Positions 20,992-31,019 of a stretch of 64,000 bases of DNA are shown here, piece by piece. Numbering within the stretch: position 1 is the first letter of the stretch; every line of letters starts with the position of its first letter. A program made the position numbers and the translations under genes. The notes under the pieces are model-generated. The model ran no database searches. It was not told where the DNA came from and saw only the letters and a list, made by a program, of their open reading frames with translations. Source of the DNA: JAMHWF01 sp964371405 (GTDB lineage Bacteria > Pseudomonadota > Gammaproteobacteria > Burkholderiales > Burkholderiaceae_C); NCBI GenBank assembly GCA_964371405.1, contig CAYJLV010000006.1, positions 1 through 64,000 on the forward strand, written 5' to 3'.

Positions 20992-21924
20992 ATGCGTGCC
21001 GTCTCCTTCCAGCAGGTCTGCAAGACGTACCCCGGCGCGCGAGGCGGGCTGCGCGCGCTCGACGATGTCTCGTTCGATATCGCGCCGGGCGAGTTCTTCG
21101 GCCTGCTCGGCCCGAACGGCGCCGGCAAGACGACGCTGATCAGCATCCTCGCCGGGCTGACGCGCGCCAGTTCCGGCCGCGTCGAGGTGGAGGGCCACGA
21201 CACCGTGGCCGACTACGCCGCGGCGCGCAAGGCACTCGGCATCGTGCCGCAGGAGCTGGTGTTCGACCCTTTTTTCAGCGTGCGCGAGGCGCTGCGCATC
21301 CAGAGCGGCTACTTCGGCGTGCGCGGCAACGACGACTGGATCGACGAACTGCTCGCCAGCCTGGGGCTGGCCGACAAGGCCGACGCCAACATGCGCCAAC
21401 TCTCGGGCGGCATGAAGCGGCGCGTGCTCGTCGCGCAGGCGCTGGTGCACCGCCCGCCCGTCATCGTGCTCGACGAGCCGACCGCAGGCGTCGACGTCGA
21501 GTTGCGCCAGACGCTGTGGCAGTTCATCGCCGGGCTCAACCGCCAGGGCCACACCGTGCTGCTGACGACGCACTACCTCGAGGAGGCCGAGGCGATGTGC
21601 GGCCGCATCGCGATGCTCAAGCAGGGGCGCGTCGTCGCGCTCGACCGCACCTCGGCGCTGCTCGCCGGCACCGCGAGCACGATGCTCGGTTTCAAGACCG
21701 ACCAGGCGCTGCCGCCGGCCATCGCGCAGCATGCGCGCGTGACGGGGCGCATCGTGCAGGTGAAGGCGCACGACGCCGCCGAGGTCGAATCGCTGCTCGC
21801 GCAGCTGCGCGCCGCCGGCGTGCGCGTCGAGGATCTGGAGATCGGCCGCGCCGACCTGGAGGATGTGTTCCTCGAAATCATGCAGGGCGCGCCGGCGACT
21901 CCTGCGGCGCGGGCGGCAGCATGA
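20992..21924 (+). CDS. ABC-2 exporter ATP-binding protein (YadG-like)
   Basis: ATPase of an ABC-2-type exporter. The 310-residue product has Walker A GPNGAGKTT, signature LSGGMKRR, Walker B VIVLDEPTAGVD and the switch region TTHYLEEAEAM. The C-terminal 70 residues form the accessory domain seen in YadG-like proteins. Its TGA overlaps the ATG of the permease gene, forming one exporter. In Burkholderiales this pair usually lies between mlaB and bolA; here the mla genes are 14 kb away. Substrate is unknown. Confidence 0.93.
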   Translation: MRAVSFQQVCKTYPGARGGLRALDDVSFDIAPGEFFGLLGPNGAGKTTLISILAGLTRASSGRVEVEGHDTVADYAAARKALGIVPQELVFDPFFSVREALRIQSGYFGVRGNDDWIDELLASLGLADKADANMRQLSGGMKRRVLVAQALVHRPPVIVLDEPTAGVDVELRQTLWQFIAGLNRQGHTVLLTTHYLEEAEAMCGRIAMLKQGRVVALDRTSALLAGTASTMLGFKTDQALPPAIAQHARVTGRIVQVKAHDAAEVESLLAQLRAAGVRVEDLEIGRADLEDVFLEIMQGAPATPAARAAA

Positions 21925-22691
21925 CCAGCCTGCAACTGGGCGGTGCCGGCACACTGTTCTACAAGGAGGTGCTGCGATTCTGGAAGGTGAGCTTCCAGAC
22001 CGTCGCTGCGCCGGTCCTGACGTCGATGCTCTACCTGCTGATCTTCGGCCACGTGCTCGAAGGCCGGGTGCAGGTGTTCGACCGCATCGGCTACACCAGC
22101 TTCCTGATCCCGGGTCTGGTGATGATGAGCGTGCTGCAGAACGCCTTCGCCAACAGCTCGTCGTCGCTGATCCAGAGCAAGATCACGGGCAACCTTGTGT
22201 TCCTGCTCGTCGCGCCGCTGTCGCCGCAGGCGTGGTTCGTCGCCTACGTCGGCGCTTCGATGCTGCGTGGCCTCGTTGTCGGCGCGGGCGTGCTGCTGGT
22301 GACGCTCTGGTTCGCGCCGCTGCACGCCGCCGAGCCGGTCTGGATCGCCGTGTTCGCGCTGGCCGGCGCCGTGCTGATGGGCGCTCTCGGCCTGATCGCG
22401 GGTCTCTGGGCCGAAAAGTTCGACCAGATCGCCGCGTTTCAGAACTTCATCGTGATGCCGATGACCTTTCTGTCGGGCGTTTTCTACTCGGTGAACTCGC
22501 TGCCGCCGTTCTGGCTCGCAGTGAGCCACCTGAATCCCTTCTTCTACATCGTCGACGGCTTCAGGCGCGGCTTCTTCGGCGCCAGCGACGTCTCGCCATG
22601 GACCAGCCTGGCCGTCGTCGCGGCGAGCCTTGTCGCCGTCTGCGGATTCGCGCTGCAACTGCTGCGCAGCGGCTACAAGATCCGCCACTGA
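21921..22691 (+). CDS. ABC-2 exporter permease (YadH-like)
   Basis: Inner-membrane permease, 256 residues with six predicted transmembrane segments and the ABC-2 signature around VMPMTFLSGVFYSVNSLPPF. It starts at an ATG overlapping the ATPase stop. It pairs with the upstream ATPase. bolA follows after 51 bases in the same direction. Confidence 0.93.
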   Translation: MTSLQLGGAGTLFYKEVLRFWKVSFQTVAAPVLTSMLYLLIFGHVLEGRVQVFDRIGYTSFLIPGLVMMSVLQNAFANSSSSLIQSKITGNLVFLLVAPLSPQAWFVAYVGASMLRGLVVGAGVLLVTLWFAPLHAAEPVWIAVFALAGAVLMGALGLIAGLWAEKFDQIAAFQNFIVMPMTFLSGVFYSVNSLPPFWLAVSHLNPFFYIVDGFRRGFFGASDVSPWTSLAVVAASLVAVCGFALQLLRSGYKIRH

Positions 22692-22742
22692 AAGCGCGGG
22701 AAAAACGCGGGGAAAGGCCGGGCCCGTAGAATCGGACCCATC

Positions 22743-23009
22743 ATGGCTGAACCCACTGCCGCCGAAGTCGAGCGCTACATCGCCGCCGGGCTGCCCTGCG
22801 TGCACCTGCAGGTCGAGGGCGACGGCCGCCATTTCTTCGCGACGATCGTGTCGGCCGCGTTCGAGGGCGCGAACCGCGTGCGGCGCCACCAGCGCGTCTA
22901 TGAGGCCCTGGGCGATAGAATGCGCGAGCAGATCCACGCGCTTTCGATGAAGACGCTCACCCCGGCCGAGTGGGCCGACGAGGCCCGCGACTCGACCCAC
23001 CACCCCTGA
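22743..23009 (+). CDS. BolA-family protein (IbaG-like)
   Basis: An 88-residue BolA-type protein. The family core is HLQVEGDGRHFFATIVSAAFEG followed by RRHQRVYEALGDRM, read in two parts, with the conserved His of the class that pairs with monothiol glutaredoxins in iron-sulfur handling. Position directly before murA matches the IbaG/YrbA type of proteobacteria. Confidence 0.92.
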   Translation: MAEPTAAEVERYIAAGLPCVHLQVEGDGRHFFATIVSAAFEGANRVRRHQRVYEALGDRMREQIHALSMKTLTPAEWADEARDSTHHP

Positions 23010-23088
23010 CACAGGCTGCAGCGCCGCTGCGGCCTGGCGGGTCCTCGCGGGCCCGACGGTCGCTGCCGGCGTTGCCGATACCGCACCG

Positions 23089-24348
23089 ATGGACAAACTC
23101 CTGATACGCGGCGGCCGTCGATTGGGCGGCGAAGTGCCGGTCTCGGGCGCGAAGAATGCAGCGCTGCCCGAGCTGGTGGCGGCGCTGCTGAGCGCCGAGC
23201 CGGTCGCGCTGGCCAACGTGCCGGTGCTCAAGGACGTCTCGACGACGCTCGCGCTGTTGCGCAACATGGGTGTCGCGGTCGAGCGCAGCGAGGCGCAGCC
23301 CGGCGTCGTCGCGCTGGACGCGAGCCGCATCACCTCGCCCGAGGCGCCCTACGAGCTGGTCAAGACGATGCGCGCCTCGGTGCTGGCGCTCGGCCCCCTG
23401 CTCGCGCGCTTCGGCGAGGCGACGGTGTCGCTGCCGGGCGGCTGCGCGATCGGATCGCGCCCGGTCGACCAGCACATCAAGGGTCTGCAGGCGATGGGCG
23501 CCGAGATCACGGTCGAGCATGGCTACATCCTCGCGAAGGCGCAGCGCCTGCGCGGCGCCTCGATCACGACCGACATGGTCACCGTCACCGGCACCGAGAA
23601 CCTGATGATGGCGGCGACGCTGGCCGACGGCGTGACGCTGCTCGAGAACGCCGCGCAGGAGCCCGAAGTCGCCGACCTGGCCGAGCTGCTGATCGCGATG
23701 GGCGCGCGCATCGAAGGCCACGGCACGAGCCGCATCCGCATCGAAGGCGTCGCGCGGCTGCATGGAGCCGAGCACCGCGTCGTGCCCGACCGCATCGAGG
23801 CCGGCACCTTCCTGTGCGCCGTGGCGGCCGCCGGCGGCGACGTGACGCTGCGCGACGCGCGCGCCGAGCACCTCGGCGCCGTGATCGAGAAGCTGCGCGA
23901 GGCCGGCGTCGGCGTGGAAGCCGGTGAAGGCTGGATCCGCGCCCGTGCCGACGGCCGGCTCAAGGCAACTTCGTTCCGCACCAGCGAGTACCCGGCCTTC
24001 CCGACCGACATGCAGGCGCAGTTCATGGCGCTGAACTGCATCGCCGAGGGCGCCAGCACCGTCACCGAGACGATCTTCGAGAACCGCTTCATGCACGTCA
24101 ACGAACTGCTGCGCCTGGGCGCGAGGATCGAGGTCGACGGGCACACGGCGGTGGTGCAGGGCGTCGACAAGCTCTCGGGCGCCACCGTGATGGCGACCGA
24201 CCTGCGCGCCTCGGCCAGCCTGGTGATCGCCGGGCTGGTCGCCGACGGACAGACCGTCGTCGACCGCATCTACCACCTCGATCGCGGCTACGACCGCATG
24301 GAGGCCAAGCTGCGCGGCATCGGCGCCGACATCGAGCGCACCAAGTGA
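23089..24348 (+). CDS. murA: UDP-N-acetylglucosamine 1-carboxyvinyltransferase
   Basis: First committed enzyme of peptidoglycan synthesis; transfers enolpyruvate from PEP to UDP-GlcNAc. The 419-residue product has the usual length. Cys119 in GGCAIGSRPVD is the catalytic, fosfomycin-target cysteine, so the enzyme should be sensitive to that class by sequence. KNAALPEL and TSEYPAFPTDMQAQFMAL are conserved blocks. It follows bolA and precedes hisG, the standard Burkholderiales order. Confidence 0.97.
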   Translation: MDKLLIRGGRRLGGEVPVSGAKNAALPELVAALLSAEPVALANVPVLKDVSTTLALLRNMGVAVERSEAQPGVVALDASRITSPEAPYELVKTMRASVLALGPLLARFGEATVSLPGGCAIGSRPVDQHIKGLQAMGAEITVEHGYILAKAQRLRGASITTDMVTVTGTENLMMAATLADGVTLLENAAQEPEVADLAELLIAMGARIEGHGTSRIRIEGVARLHGAEHRVVPDRIEAGTFLCAVAAAGGDVTLRDARAEHLGAVIEKLREAGVGVEAGEGWIRARADGRLKATSFRTSEYPAFPTDMQAQFMALNCIAEGASTVTETIFENRFMHVNELLRLGARIEVDGHTAVVQGVDKLSGATVMATDLRASASLVIAGLVADGQTVVDRIYHLDRGYDRMEAKLRGIGADIERTK

Positions 24349-24372
24349 TGGACAACCCCCAAGCTCACAATC

Positions 24373-24405
24373 GTTCGCTGCCCCCCGGGGGGGCGCGCGC
24401 CTCCT
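24373..24405. repeat. GC-rich dispersed intergenic element, copy 2
   Basis: Block in the murA-hisG gap with CTCACAATCGTTCGCTGCCC and a long C/G run ending GGGGGGCGCG. It shares its core with 10833-10861. It looks like an interspersed Burkholderiales intergenic element; no function can be assigned. Confidence 0.4.
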
Positions 24406-24430
24406 TTGAGGCGGCTCGGCAGGAGGCGCG

Positions 24431-25069
24431 ATGATCACCATCGCCCTCTCCAAGGGCCGCATCCTCGACGATGTGCTGCCGCTGCTCGGCGCGGCCGGCA
24501 TCGGCCTGCACGACGACCCCGAGACTTCGCGCAAGCTGATCTTCGAGACGACGCGCCCCGACGTGCGCGTCGTGCTGGTGCGCGCCACCGACGTGCCGAC
24601 CTACGTGCAATACGGCGGCGCCGACCTCGGCGTCGCCGGCCGCGACGTGCTGCTCGAGCACGGCGGCGACGGCCTGTACCAGCCGCTGGACCTGCAGATC
24701 GCGAAGTGCCGCCTCAGCGTCGCGGTGCGCAGCGACTTCGACTACGCGGCCGCCGTGAAGCAGGGTTCGCGCATCCGCGTCGCGACGAAATACGTCGCCT
24801 GCGCGCGCGACCACTTCGCTGACAAGGGCGTGCACGTCGACCTGATCAAGCTCTACGGCTCGATGGAACTGGCGCCGCTGACCGGCCTGGCCGATGCCAT
24901 CGTCGACCTGGTGTCGACCGGCAACACGCTGCGCGCCAACCACCTCGTCGAGGTCGAGAAGATCCTCGACATCTCGGCGCGGCTCGTCGTCAACCAGGCG
25001 GCGCTGAAGTTGAAGCGCGAGCCGCTGCGCGCGCTGATCGACGCCTTCACCGGAGCCGTGAAGCCATGA
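24431..25069 (+). CDS. hisG: ATP phosphoribosyltransferase, short form
   Basis: First step of histidine synthesis: ATP plus PRPP to phosphoribosyl-ATP. At 212 residues it is the short form lacking the C-terminal regulatory domain; such enzymes need the HisRS-like subunit HisZ, which is not in this window. Visible motifs are ALSKGRILD at the start and the PRPP-binding DAIVDLVSTGNTL segment. An AGGAGG ribosome-binding site precedes the ATG. It is the first gene of the his run and overlaps hisD by four bases. Confidence 0.97.
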   Translation: MITIALSKGRILDDVLPLLGAAGIGLHDDPETSRKLIFETTRPDVRVVLVRATDVPTYVQYGGADLGVAGRDVLLEHGGDGLYQPLDLQIAKCRLSVAVRSDFDYAAAVKQGSRIRVATKYVACARDHFADKGVHVDLIKLYGSMELAPLTGLADAIVDLVSTGNTLRANHLVEVEKILDISARLVVNQAALKLKREPLRALIDAFTGAVKP

Positions 25070-26415
25070 CGGTCGCGATCCGCAACCTGCGCACGACGGC
25101 GGCCGACTTCGAGGCCGAGTTCCAGCGCGTGCTCCACTGGTCGGCCGAGACCGACCGCGACATCGAGACGCGCGTCGCCGCCATCCTGGCCGACGTGCAG
25201 CGGCGCGGCGACGCCGCCGTGCTCGAGTACACGGCGCGCTTCGACGGGCTGCAGGCCGCGACGATGGCCGAGCTGGAGCTGAAGCCGGCCGACTTCGCGG
25301 CCGCCTTCGAGGCGATCACGCCGGCGCAGCGCGATGCGCTGCAGCAGGCCGCGGCACGCATCCGCAGCTACCACGACCGCCAGCTCGACGCCTGCGGCCG
25401 CAGCTGGAGCTACCGCGACGCCGATGGCACGCTGCTCGGCCAGAAGGTGACGCCGCTCGACCGCGTCGGCATCTACGTGCCCGGCGGCAAGGCGGCCTAC
25501 CCGTCGAGCCTGCTGATGAATGCCGTGCCGGCGCACGTGGCGGGCGTCGGCGAGATCGTGATGGTGGTGCCCACACCCGCCCGCGACAAGGGAGCGGGCC
25601 TGCCGCGCCTGGTCGAACGCAACGCGCTCGTGCTCGCCGCCGCGCACGTCGCCGGCGTGACGCGCGCCTTCACGATCGGCGGCGCGCAGGCCATCGCCGC
25701 GCTCGCCTACGGGACCGCGACGGTGCCCAAGGTCGACAAGATCACGGGCCCCGGCAACGCCTACGTCGCCAGCGCGAAGAAGCACGTGTTCGGCACCGTC
25801 GGCATCGACATGATCGCCGGCCCGAGCGAGATCCTCGTGCTGGCCGATGGCAGCGCGCCGGCCGACTGGATCGCGATGGACCTGTTCAGCCAGGCCGAGC
25901 ACGATGAGCTGGCGCAGAGCATCCTGCTCAGTCCCGACGCGGCCTACGTCGAGCGCGTGCGCGCCGAGATGGAGCGCCTGCTGCCCGGCATGCCGCGCCG
26001 CGACGTGATCCGCGCCTCGCTCGAAGGACGCGGCGCGCTCATCGTCACGCGCAGCATGCAAGAGGCCTGCGAGCTCAGCAACCGCATCGCGCCCGAGCAC
26101 CTCGAAGTCGCGTCGCGCGACCCGCAACGCTGGGAGCCGCTGCTGCGCCACGCCGGCGCCATCTTCCTCGGCGCCTACACCAGCGAGAGCCTGGGCGACT
26201 ATTGCGCCGGGCCGAACCATGTGCTGCCGACCTCGGGCACGGCGCGCTTCTCGTCGCCGCTGGGCGTCTACGATTTCCAGAAGCGCAGCAGCCTGATCGA
26301 AGTCAGCGAGGCGGGAGCGCAGACGCTGGGCTTGATCGCCGCCGAGCTGGCCTACGGCGAGGGGCTGCAGGCGCATGCGCAGGCCGCCGAATTCCGGCTG
26401 GCGAAGAAGGGCTGA
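25066..26415 (+). CDS. hisD: Histidinol dehydrogenase
   Basis: Zinc enzyme that carries out the last two oxidations from histidinol to histidine. The 449-residue product has the family signature GPGNAYVASAKKHVFG, the IDMIAGPSE block, and catalytic Glu-His in NRIAPEHLEV. The ATG overlaps the hisG stop. hisC follows after five bases. Confidence 0.97.
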   Translation: MTVAIRNLRTTAADFEAEFQRVLHWSAETDRDIETRVAAILADVQRRGDAAVLEYTARFDGLQAATMAELELKPADFAAAFEAITPAQRDALQQAAARIRSYHDRQLDACGRSWSYRDADGTLLGQKVTPLDRVGIYVPGGKAAYPSSLLMNAVPAHVAGVGEIVMVVPTPARDKGAGLPRLVERNALVLAAAHVAGVTRAFTIGGAQAIAALAYGTATVPKVDKITGPGNAYVASAKKHVFGTVGIDMIAGPSEILVLADGSAPADWIAMDLFSQAEHDELAQSILLSPDAAYVERVRAEMERLLPGMPRRDVIRASLEGRGALIVTRSMQEACELSNRIAPEHLEVASRDPQRWEPLLRHAGAIFLGAYTSESLGDYCAGPNHVLPTSGTARFSSPLGVYDFQKRSSLIEVSEAGAQTLGLIAAELAYGEGLQAHAQAAEFRLAKKG

Positions 26416-26420
26416 CCGCG

Positions 26421-27509
26421 ATGACTCTCGACGACCGTATCCGCCGCGTGATCCGCCAGGACGTGCAGTCGATGCACGGCTACGCGATCCAGCCGAGCGC
26501 GGGCCTGGTCAAGCTCGACGCGATGGAGAACCCGTTTCGCCTGCCCGACGCGCTGCAGCGCGAGCTGGGCGAGCGGCTCGGCCGCGTCGCGATCAACCGC
26601 TACCCGGCGCAGTGCGTTGCCGACGTGACCGCGGCGCTGGCGGCGCACGTGCAGCTGCCCGCGGGCTGCAAGCTGATGCTGGGCAACGGCTCCGACGAAC
26701 TGATCGGCCTGCTCGCGCTGGCCTGCGACGTTACCGGCGCGAAGATCCTCGCGCCGCTGCCCGGCTTCGTGATGTACGAGATGTCGGCGCGGCTGCAGGG
26801 CCTGGGCTTCGTCGGCGTGCCGCTGACGGCCGGCTTCGAGCTCGACGAGGCGGCGATGCTCGCCGCGATCGAGCGCGAACGCCCGGCGCTCACCTACATC
26901 GCCTACCCCAACAACCCGACGGCCAACCTGTTCGACGACGCCGTCGTCGCGCGCATCGTCGAAGCCGTCGGCCGGCAGGAGGGCGGCCTCGTCGTCTTCG
27001 ACGAGGCCTACCAGCCGTTCTCGTCGCGCAGCTGGATGCAGCGCATGGCCGGGCACGAGCATGTGCTCGTGATGCGCACGCTCAGCAAGTTCGGCCTCGC
27101 CGGCGTGCGGCTGGGCTACCTCGCCGGCGCGGCGGCGCTGATCGACGAGATCGACAAGGTGCGCCCGCCGTACAACATCAGCGTGCTCAATGCCGAAGCG
27201 ACGCTGTTCGCGCTGGAGCACGCCGACGAATTCGCGCGCCAGGCCGCCGTGATCCGCACCGAGCGTGTGCGTCTTGCCGAAGCCTTCGGGCGGCTGGCCG
27301 GCGTGACCGTGTACACCAGCGAAGCCAACATGATCCTGCTGCGTGTGCCCGACGCCAAGCGCACGTTCGACGGCATGAAGTCGCGCGGCGTGCTGGTCAA
27401 GCACGTCGCCGGGCTGCACCCGCTGCTGGCGAACTGCCTGCGCATGACCGTCGGCACGCCCGATGAGAACACCCTGATGATCGACGCCCTGAAAGCGAGC
27501 CTCGCATGA
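26421..27509 (+). CDS. hisC: Histidinol-phosphate aminotransferase
   Basis: PLP-dependent aminotransferase converting imidazole-acetol phosphate to histidinol phosphate. The 362-residue product has the PLP lysine in TLSKFGLAG, the cofactor aspartate region VVFDEAYQPF, and GLHPLLANCLRMTVGTP near the end. The start beginning MTLDDRIRRVIR lies five bases after hisD. Its stop overlaps the hisB start by four bases. Confidence 0.96.
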   Translation: MTLDDRIRRVIRQDVQSMHGYAIQPSAGLVKLDAMENPFRLPDALQRELGERLGRVAINRYPAQCVADVTAALAAHVQLPAGCKLMLGNGSDELIGLLALACDVTGAKILAPLPGFVMYEMSARLQGLGFVGVPLTAGFELDEAAMLAAIERERPALTYIAYPNNPTANLFDDAVVARIVEAVGRQEGGLVVFDEAYQPFSSRSWMQRMAGHEHVLVMRTLSKFGLAGVRLGYLAGAAALIDEIDKVRPPYNISVLNAEATLFALEHADEFARQAAVIRTERVRLAEAFGRLAGVTVYTSEANMILLRVPDAKRTFDGMKSRGVLVKHVAGLHPLLANCLRMTVGTPDENTLMIDALKASLA

Positions 27510-28111
27510 CCGCCCCGACCGCCCCGCGCGCTGCCGAAGTGGTGCGCAACACGAAGGAAACGCAGATCCGAGTGCGCGTCGACCTCGACGGCAGCGGTGC
27601 GGCCAAGCTCGCCACCGGCATCGGCTTCTTCGACCACATGCTCGATCAGGTGGCGCGCCACGGGTTGATCGATCTGGAGGTCCAAGCCAAGGGCGATCTG
27701 CACATCGACGGCCACCACACCGTCGAGGACACCGGCATCACGCTCGGCCAGGCGGTCGCCAGGGCGGTCGGCGACAAGGCGGGCCTGCGCCGCTACGGCC
27801 ACGCCTACGTGCCGCTCGACGAGGCGCTGTCGCGCGTCGTCGTCGACTTCTCCGGCCGCCCGGGCCTGCACATGCAGGTGCCGTTCAAGGCCGGCATGAT
27901 CGGCGGCTTCGACACGCAGCTGACCTACGAGTTCTTCCAGGGCTTCGCCAACCACGCGCTGGTGACGCTGCACATCGACAACCTGAAGGGCGACAACGCG
28001 CACCACCAGTGCGAGACCGTGTTCAAGGCGTTCGCGCGCGCGCTGCGCATGGCGCTCGAAGTCGATCCGCGGCAAGGCGACGTGATCCCGTCGACCAAGG
28101 GGTCGCTGTAG
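27506..28111 (+). CDS. hisB: Imidazoleglycerol-phosphate dehydratase
   Basis: Removes water from imidazoleglycerol phosphate. At 201 residues it is the single-function form; the fused phosphatase domain of enteric HisB is absent. The repeated metal-binding motifs GFFDHMLDQ, DGHHTVEDTG, and DNLKGDNAHHQCETVFKAF are all present. It overlaps hisC and is followed by hisH after four bases. Confidence 0.97.
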   Translation: MTAPTAPRAAEVVRNTKETQIRVRVDLDGSGAAKLATGIGFFDHMLDQVARHGLIDLEVQAKGDLHIDGHHTVEDTGITLGQAVARAVGDKAGLRRYGHAYVPLDEALSRVVVDFSGRPGLHMQVPFKAGMIGGFDTQLTYEFFQGFANHALVTLHIDNLKGDNAHHQCETVFKAFARALRMALEVDPRQGDVIPSTKGSL

Positions 28112-28115
28112 CGTC

Positions 28116-28766
28116 ATGGCCCGACGCGTCGTTGCCGTCGTCGACTACGGCATGGGCAACCTGCGATCGGTGTCGCAGGCGGTGCTGCATGTCGCCGAGG
28201 GCGCGGGCGTCGACGTCGTCGTGACCTCGAGGCCCGACGAAGTTCTCGCTGCCGAGCGCGTCGTGCTTCCGGGGCAGGGTGCGATGCCCGACTGCATGCG
28301 CGAGCTGCGCGAGTCGGGCCTGCTCGCCGCCGTGCTCGACGCCGCGGCGCGCAAGCCGCTGATGGGCGTGTGCGTGGGCATGCAGATGCTGCTCGAGCGC
28401 AGCGAAGAGGGGCCGACCGAGGGGCTCGGGCTGATCGCGGGCGAGGTGCAGCGCTTTCGCCTCGAAGGCCGGCTGCAACCCGACGGCAGCCGCTACAAGG
28501 TGCCGCAGATGGGCTGGAACCGGGTGTTCCAGGCGCGCCCGCACGCGATGTGGGACGGCGTGCCCGACGGCGCCTGGTTCTACTTCGTGCACAGTTACTA
28601 CGCGCGGCCGGTGAACCCGGCGCACAGCGTCGGCGAGACCGAATACGGCGAACGCTTTACCTGTGTCGTCGCGCGGGATAATATTTTCGCCACCCAGTTC
28701 CACCCCGAGAAAAGCGCTGCACACGGCCTCGCCCTGTATCGCAACTTCCTGCACTGGTCGCCATGA
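28116..28766 (+). CDS. hisH: Imidazole glycerol phosphate synthase, glutaminase subunit
   Basis: Class-I glutamine amidotransferase that supplies ammonia to HisF. The 216-residue product has the nucleophile in GVCVGMQML and the His-Glu pair in TQFHPEKS. Its partner hisF lies two genes downstream. An ATGA overlap at its stop opens an upstream in-frame alternative for hisA. Confidence 0.97.
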   Translation: MARRVVAVVDYGMGNLRSVSQAVLHVAEGAGVDVVVTSRPDEVLAAERVVLPGQGAMPDCMRELRESGLLAAVLDAAARKPLMGVCVGMQMLLERSEEGPTEGLGLIAGEVQRFRLEGRLQPDGSRYKVPQMGWNRVFQARPHAMWDGVPDGAWFYFVHSYYARPVNPAHSVGETEYGERFTCVVARDNIFATQFHPEKSAAHGLALYRNFLHWSP

Positions 28767-28807
28767 CCGCAGGATCGGGTGACCCCTCCGCCTGTCCCAC
28801 CCCCGCC

Positions 28808-29554
28808 ATGCTGCTGATCCCCGCCATCGACCTGAAAGACGGCAAGTGCGTTCGCCTCAAACAGGGCGACATGAACGAATCGACGACCTACGGCGACGAC
28901 CCCACTGCCGTCGCGCGACGCTGGGTCGAAGCCGGCGCGCGGCGCCTGCACCTCGTCGACCTGAACGGCGCCTTCGCCGGCAAGCCCGTCAACGAAGCGG
29001 CGATCAAGTCGATCCTCGCCGCCGTCGGCGACGAGATTCCGGTGCAGCTCGGCGGCGGCATCCGCGACCTCGACACGATCGAGCGCTACCTCGACGACGG
29101 CCTGTCCTACGTGATCATCGGCACCGCCGCCGTCAAGAGCCCCGGCTTCCTGAAGGACGCCTGCAGCGCCTTCGGCGGCCACATCGTCGTCGGCCTCGAC
29201 GCGAAGGACGGCAAGGTCGCGACCGACGGCTGGAGCAAGCTGACCGGCCACGAAGTCGTCGATCTGGCCAAGAAGTTCGAGGACTACGGCGTCGAAGGCG
29301 TGATCTACACCGATATCGGCCGCGACGGCATGCTGAGCGGCATCAACGTCGACGCCACCGTCAAGCTCGCCCGGGCGCTGTCGATCCCCGTCATCGCGTC
29401 GGGCGGCCTGAGCGGCATCGGCGACATCGAGAAGCTCTGCGCCGTCGAGGGCGACGGCATCACCGGCGTGATCTGCGGCCGCGCCATCTACACCGGCGCG
29501 CTCGACTTCGCCGCGGCGCAAAAGCGCGCCGACGAACTCGCCGGCGCCGACTGA
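28808..29554 (+). CDS. hisA: Phosphoribosylformimino-AICAR ribonucleotide isomerase
   Basis: Isomerase making PRFAR's precursor ring-opened form, a (beta/alpha)8 barrel. The 248-residue product begins MLLIPAIDLKDGKCVRL, the standard family N-terminus, and has GGGIRDL and the second phosphate site ASGGLSGIGD. An in-frame ATG at 28763 overlaps the hisH stop and would add 15 residues without family match; it might still provide coupled initiation, because no Shine-Dalgarno precedes 28808. Confidence 0.95.
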   Translation: MLLIPAIDLKDGKCVRLKQGDMNESTTYGDDPTAVARRWVEAGARRLHLVDLNGAFAGKPVNEAAIKSILAAVGDEIPVQLGGGIRDLDTIERYLDDGLSYVIIGTAAVKSPGFLKDACSAFGGHIVVGLDAKDGKVATDGWSKLTGHEVVDLAKKFEDYGVEGVIYTDIGRDGMLSGINVDATVKLARALSIPVIASGGLSGIGDIEKLCAVEGDGITGVICGRAIYTGALDFAAAQKRADELAGAD

Positions 29555-29597
29555 CACGCCACCGATCTCCCATTCGTGCGGCACGGCCGCCCGCGCC

Positions 29598-30382
<785 letters not shown>

Positions 30383-30386
<4 letters not shown>

Positions 30387-30976
30387 AGCCGCGGCGCGCC
30401 GCCGACGCCCCACACGAAGTCCGAATCATCGGCGGGCAATGGAGGAGAAGCCGCCTGCCGGTCGCCGACCGGCCCGGGCTGCGGCCCACGCCGTCGCGCC
30501 TGCGCGAGACGCTGTTCAACTGGCTGGGGCAGGACCTGACCGGCTGGCGCTGCGTCGACGCCTTCGCCGGCAGCGGCGCGCTCGGCTTCGAGGCGGCGTC
30601 GCGCGGCGCCGCCGAGGTGCTGATGTTCGAGGCCGACCGCGAACTGGCGCGCGCGCTCGCCGCGACCGGGCAGCGGCTCGGCGCGGCGCAGGTGCGCATC
30701 GAGGCCGGCGACGCTGTGGCCGGGCTTGCGCGCTGCGCACCGGCGAGCGTCGATCTCGTGCTGCTCGATCCGCCGTTCCACGACACGGCGCTGCTCGCGG
30801 CGGCGCTCGCTGCTGCGGCGCGCGTCGTCGCACCGGGCGGCTGGGTCTATGTCGAATCGGCCGCGCCGCAGGACGCGGCTGCCATGGCGTCGCTCGGTCT
30901 CGAACCGTGGCGCTCGACGCGCGCCGGCGCCGTGCATGGGGGGCTGCTGCGGCGCGAGGCCGGCGCGGGCGGCTAA
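30383..30976 (+). CDS. rsmD: 16S rRNA (guanine-N2-)-methyltransferase RsmD
   Basis: SAM-dependent methyltransferase that modifies G966 of 16S rRNA. The 197-residue product has RIIGGQWR near the start, RPTPSRLRETLFNWL, the SAM motif VDAFAGSGALGFEA, and the catalytic DPPF in VLLDPPFHD. The GTG start overlaps the hisF stop by four bases. coaD follows, the usual rsmD-coaD pair. Confidence 0.95.
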
Positions 30977-31019
30977 ACTTGCGCGCGCCTGCCGGTGTGC
31001 GCAGTGCAGGAGAGCGCGC

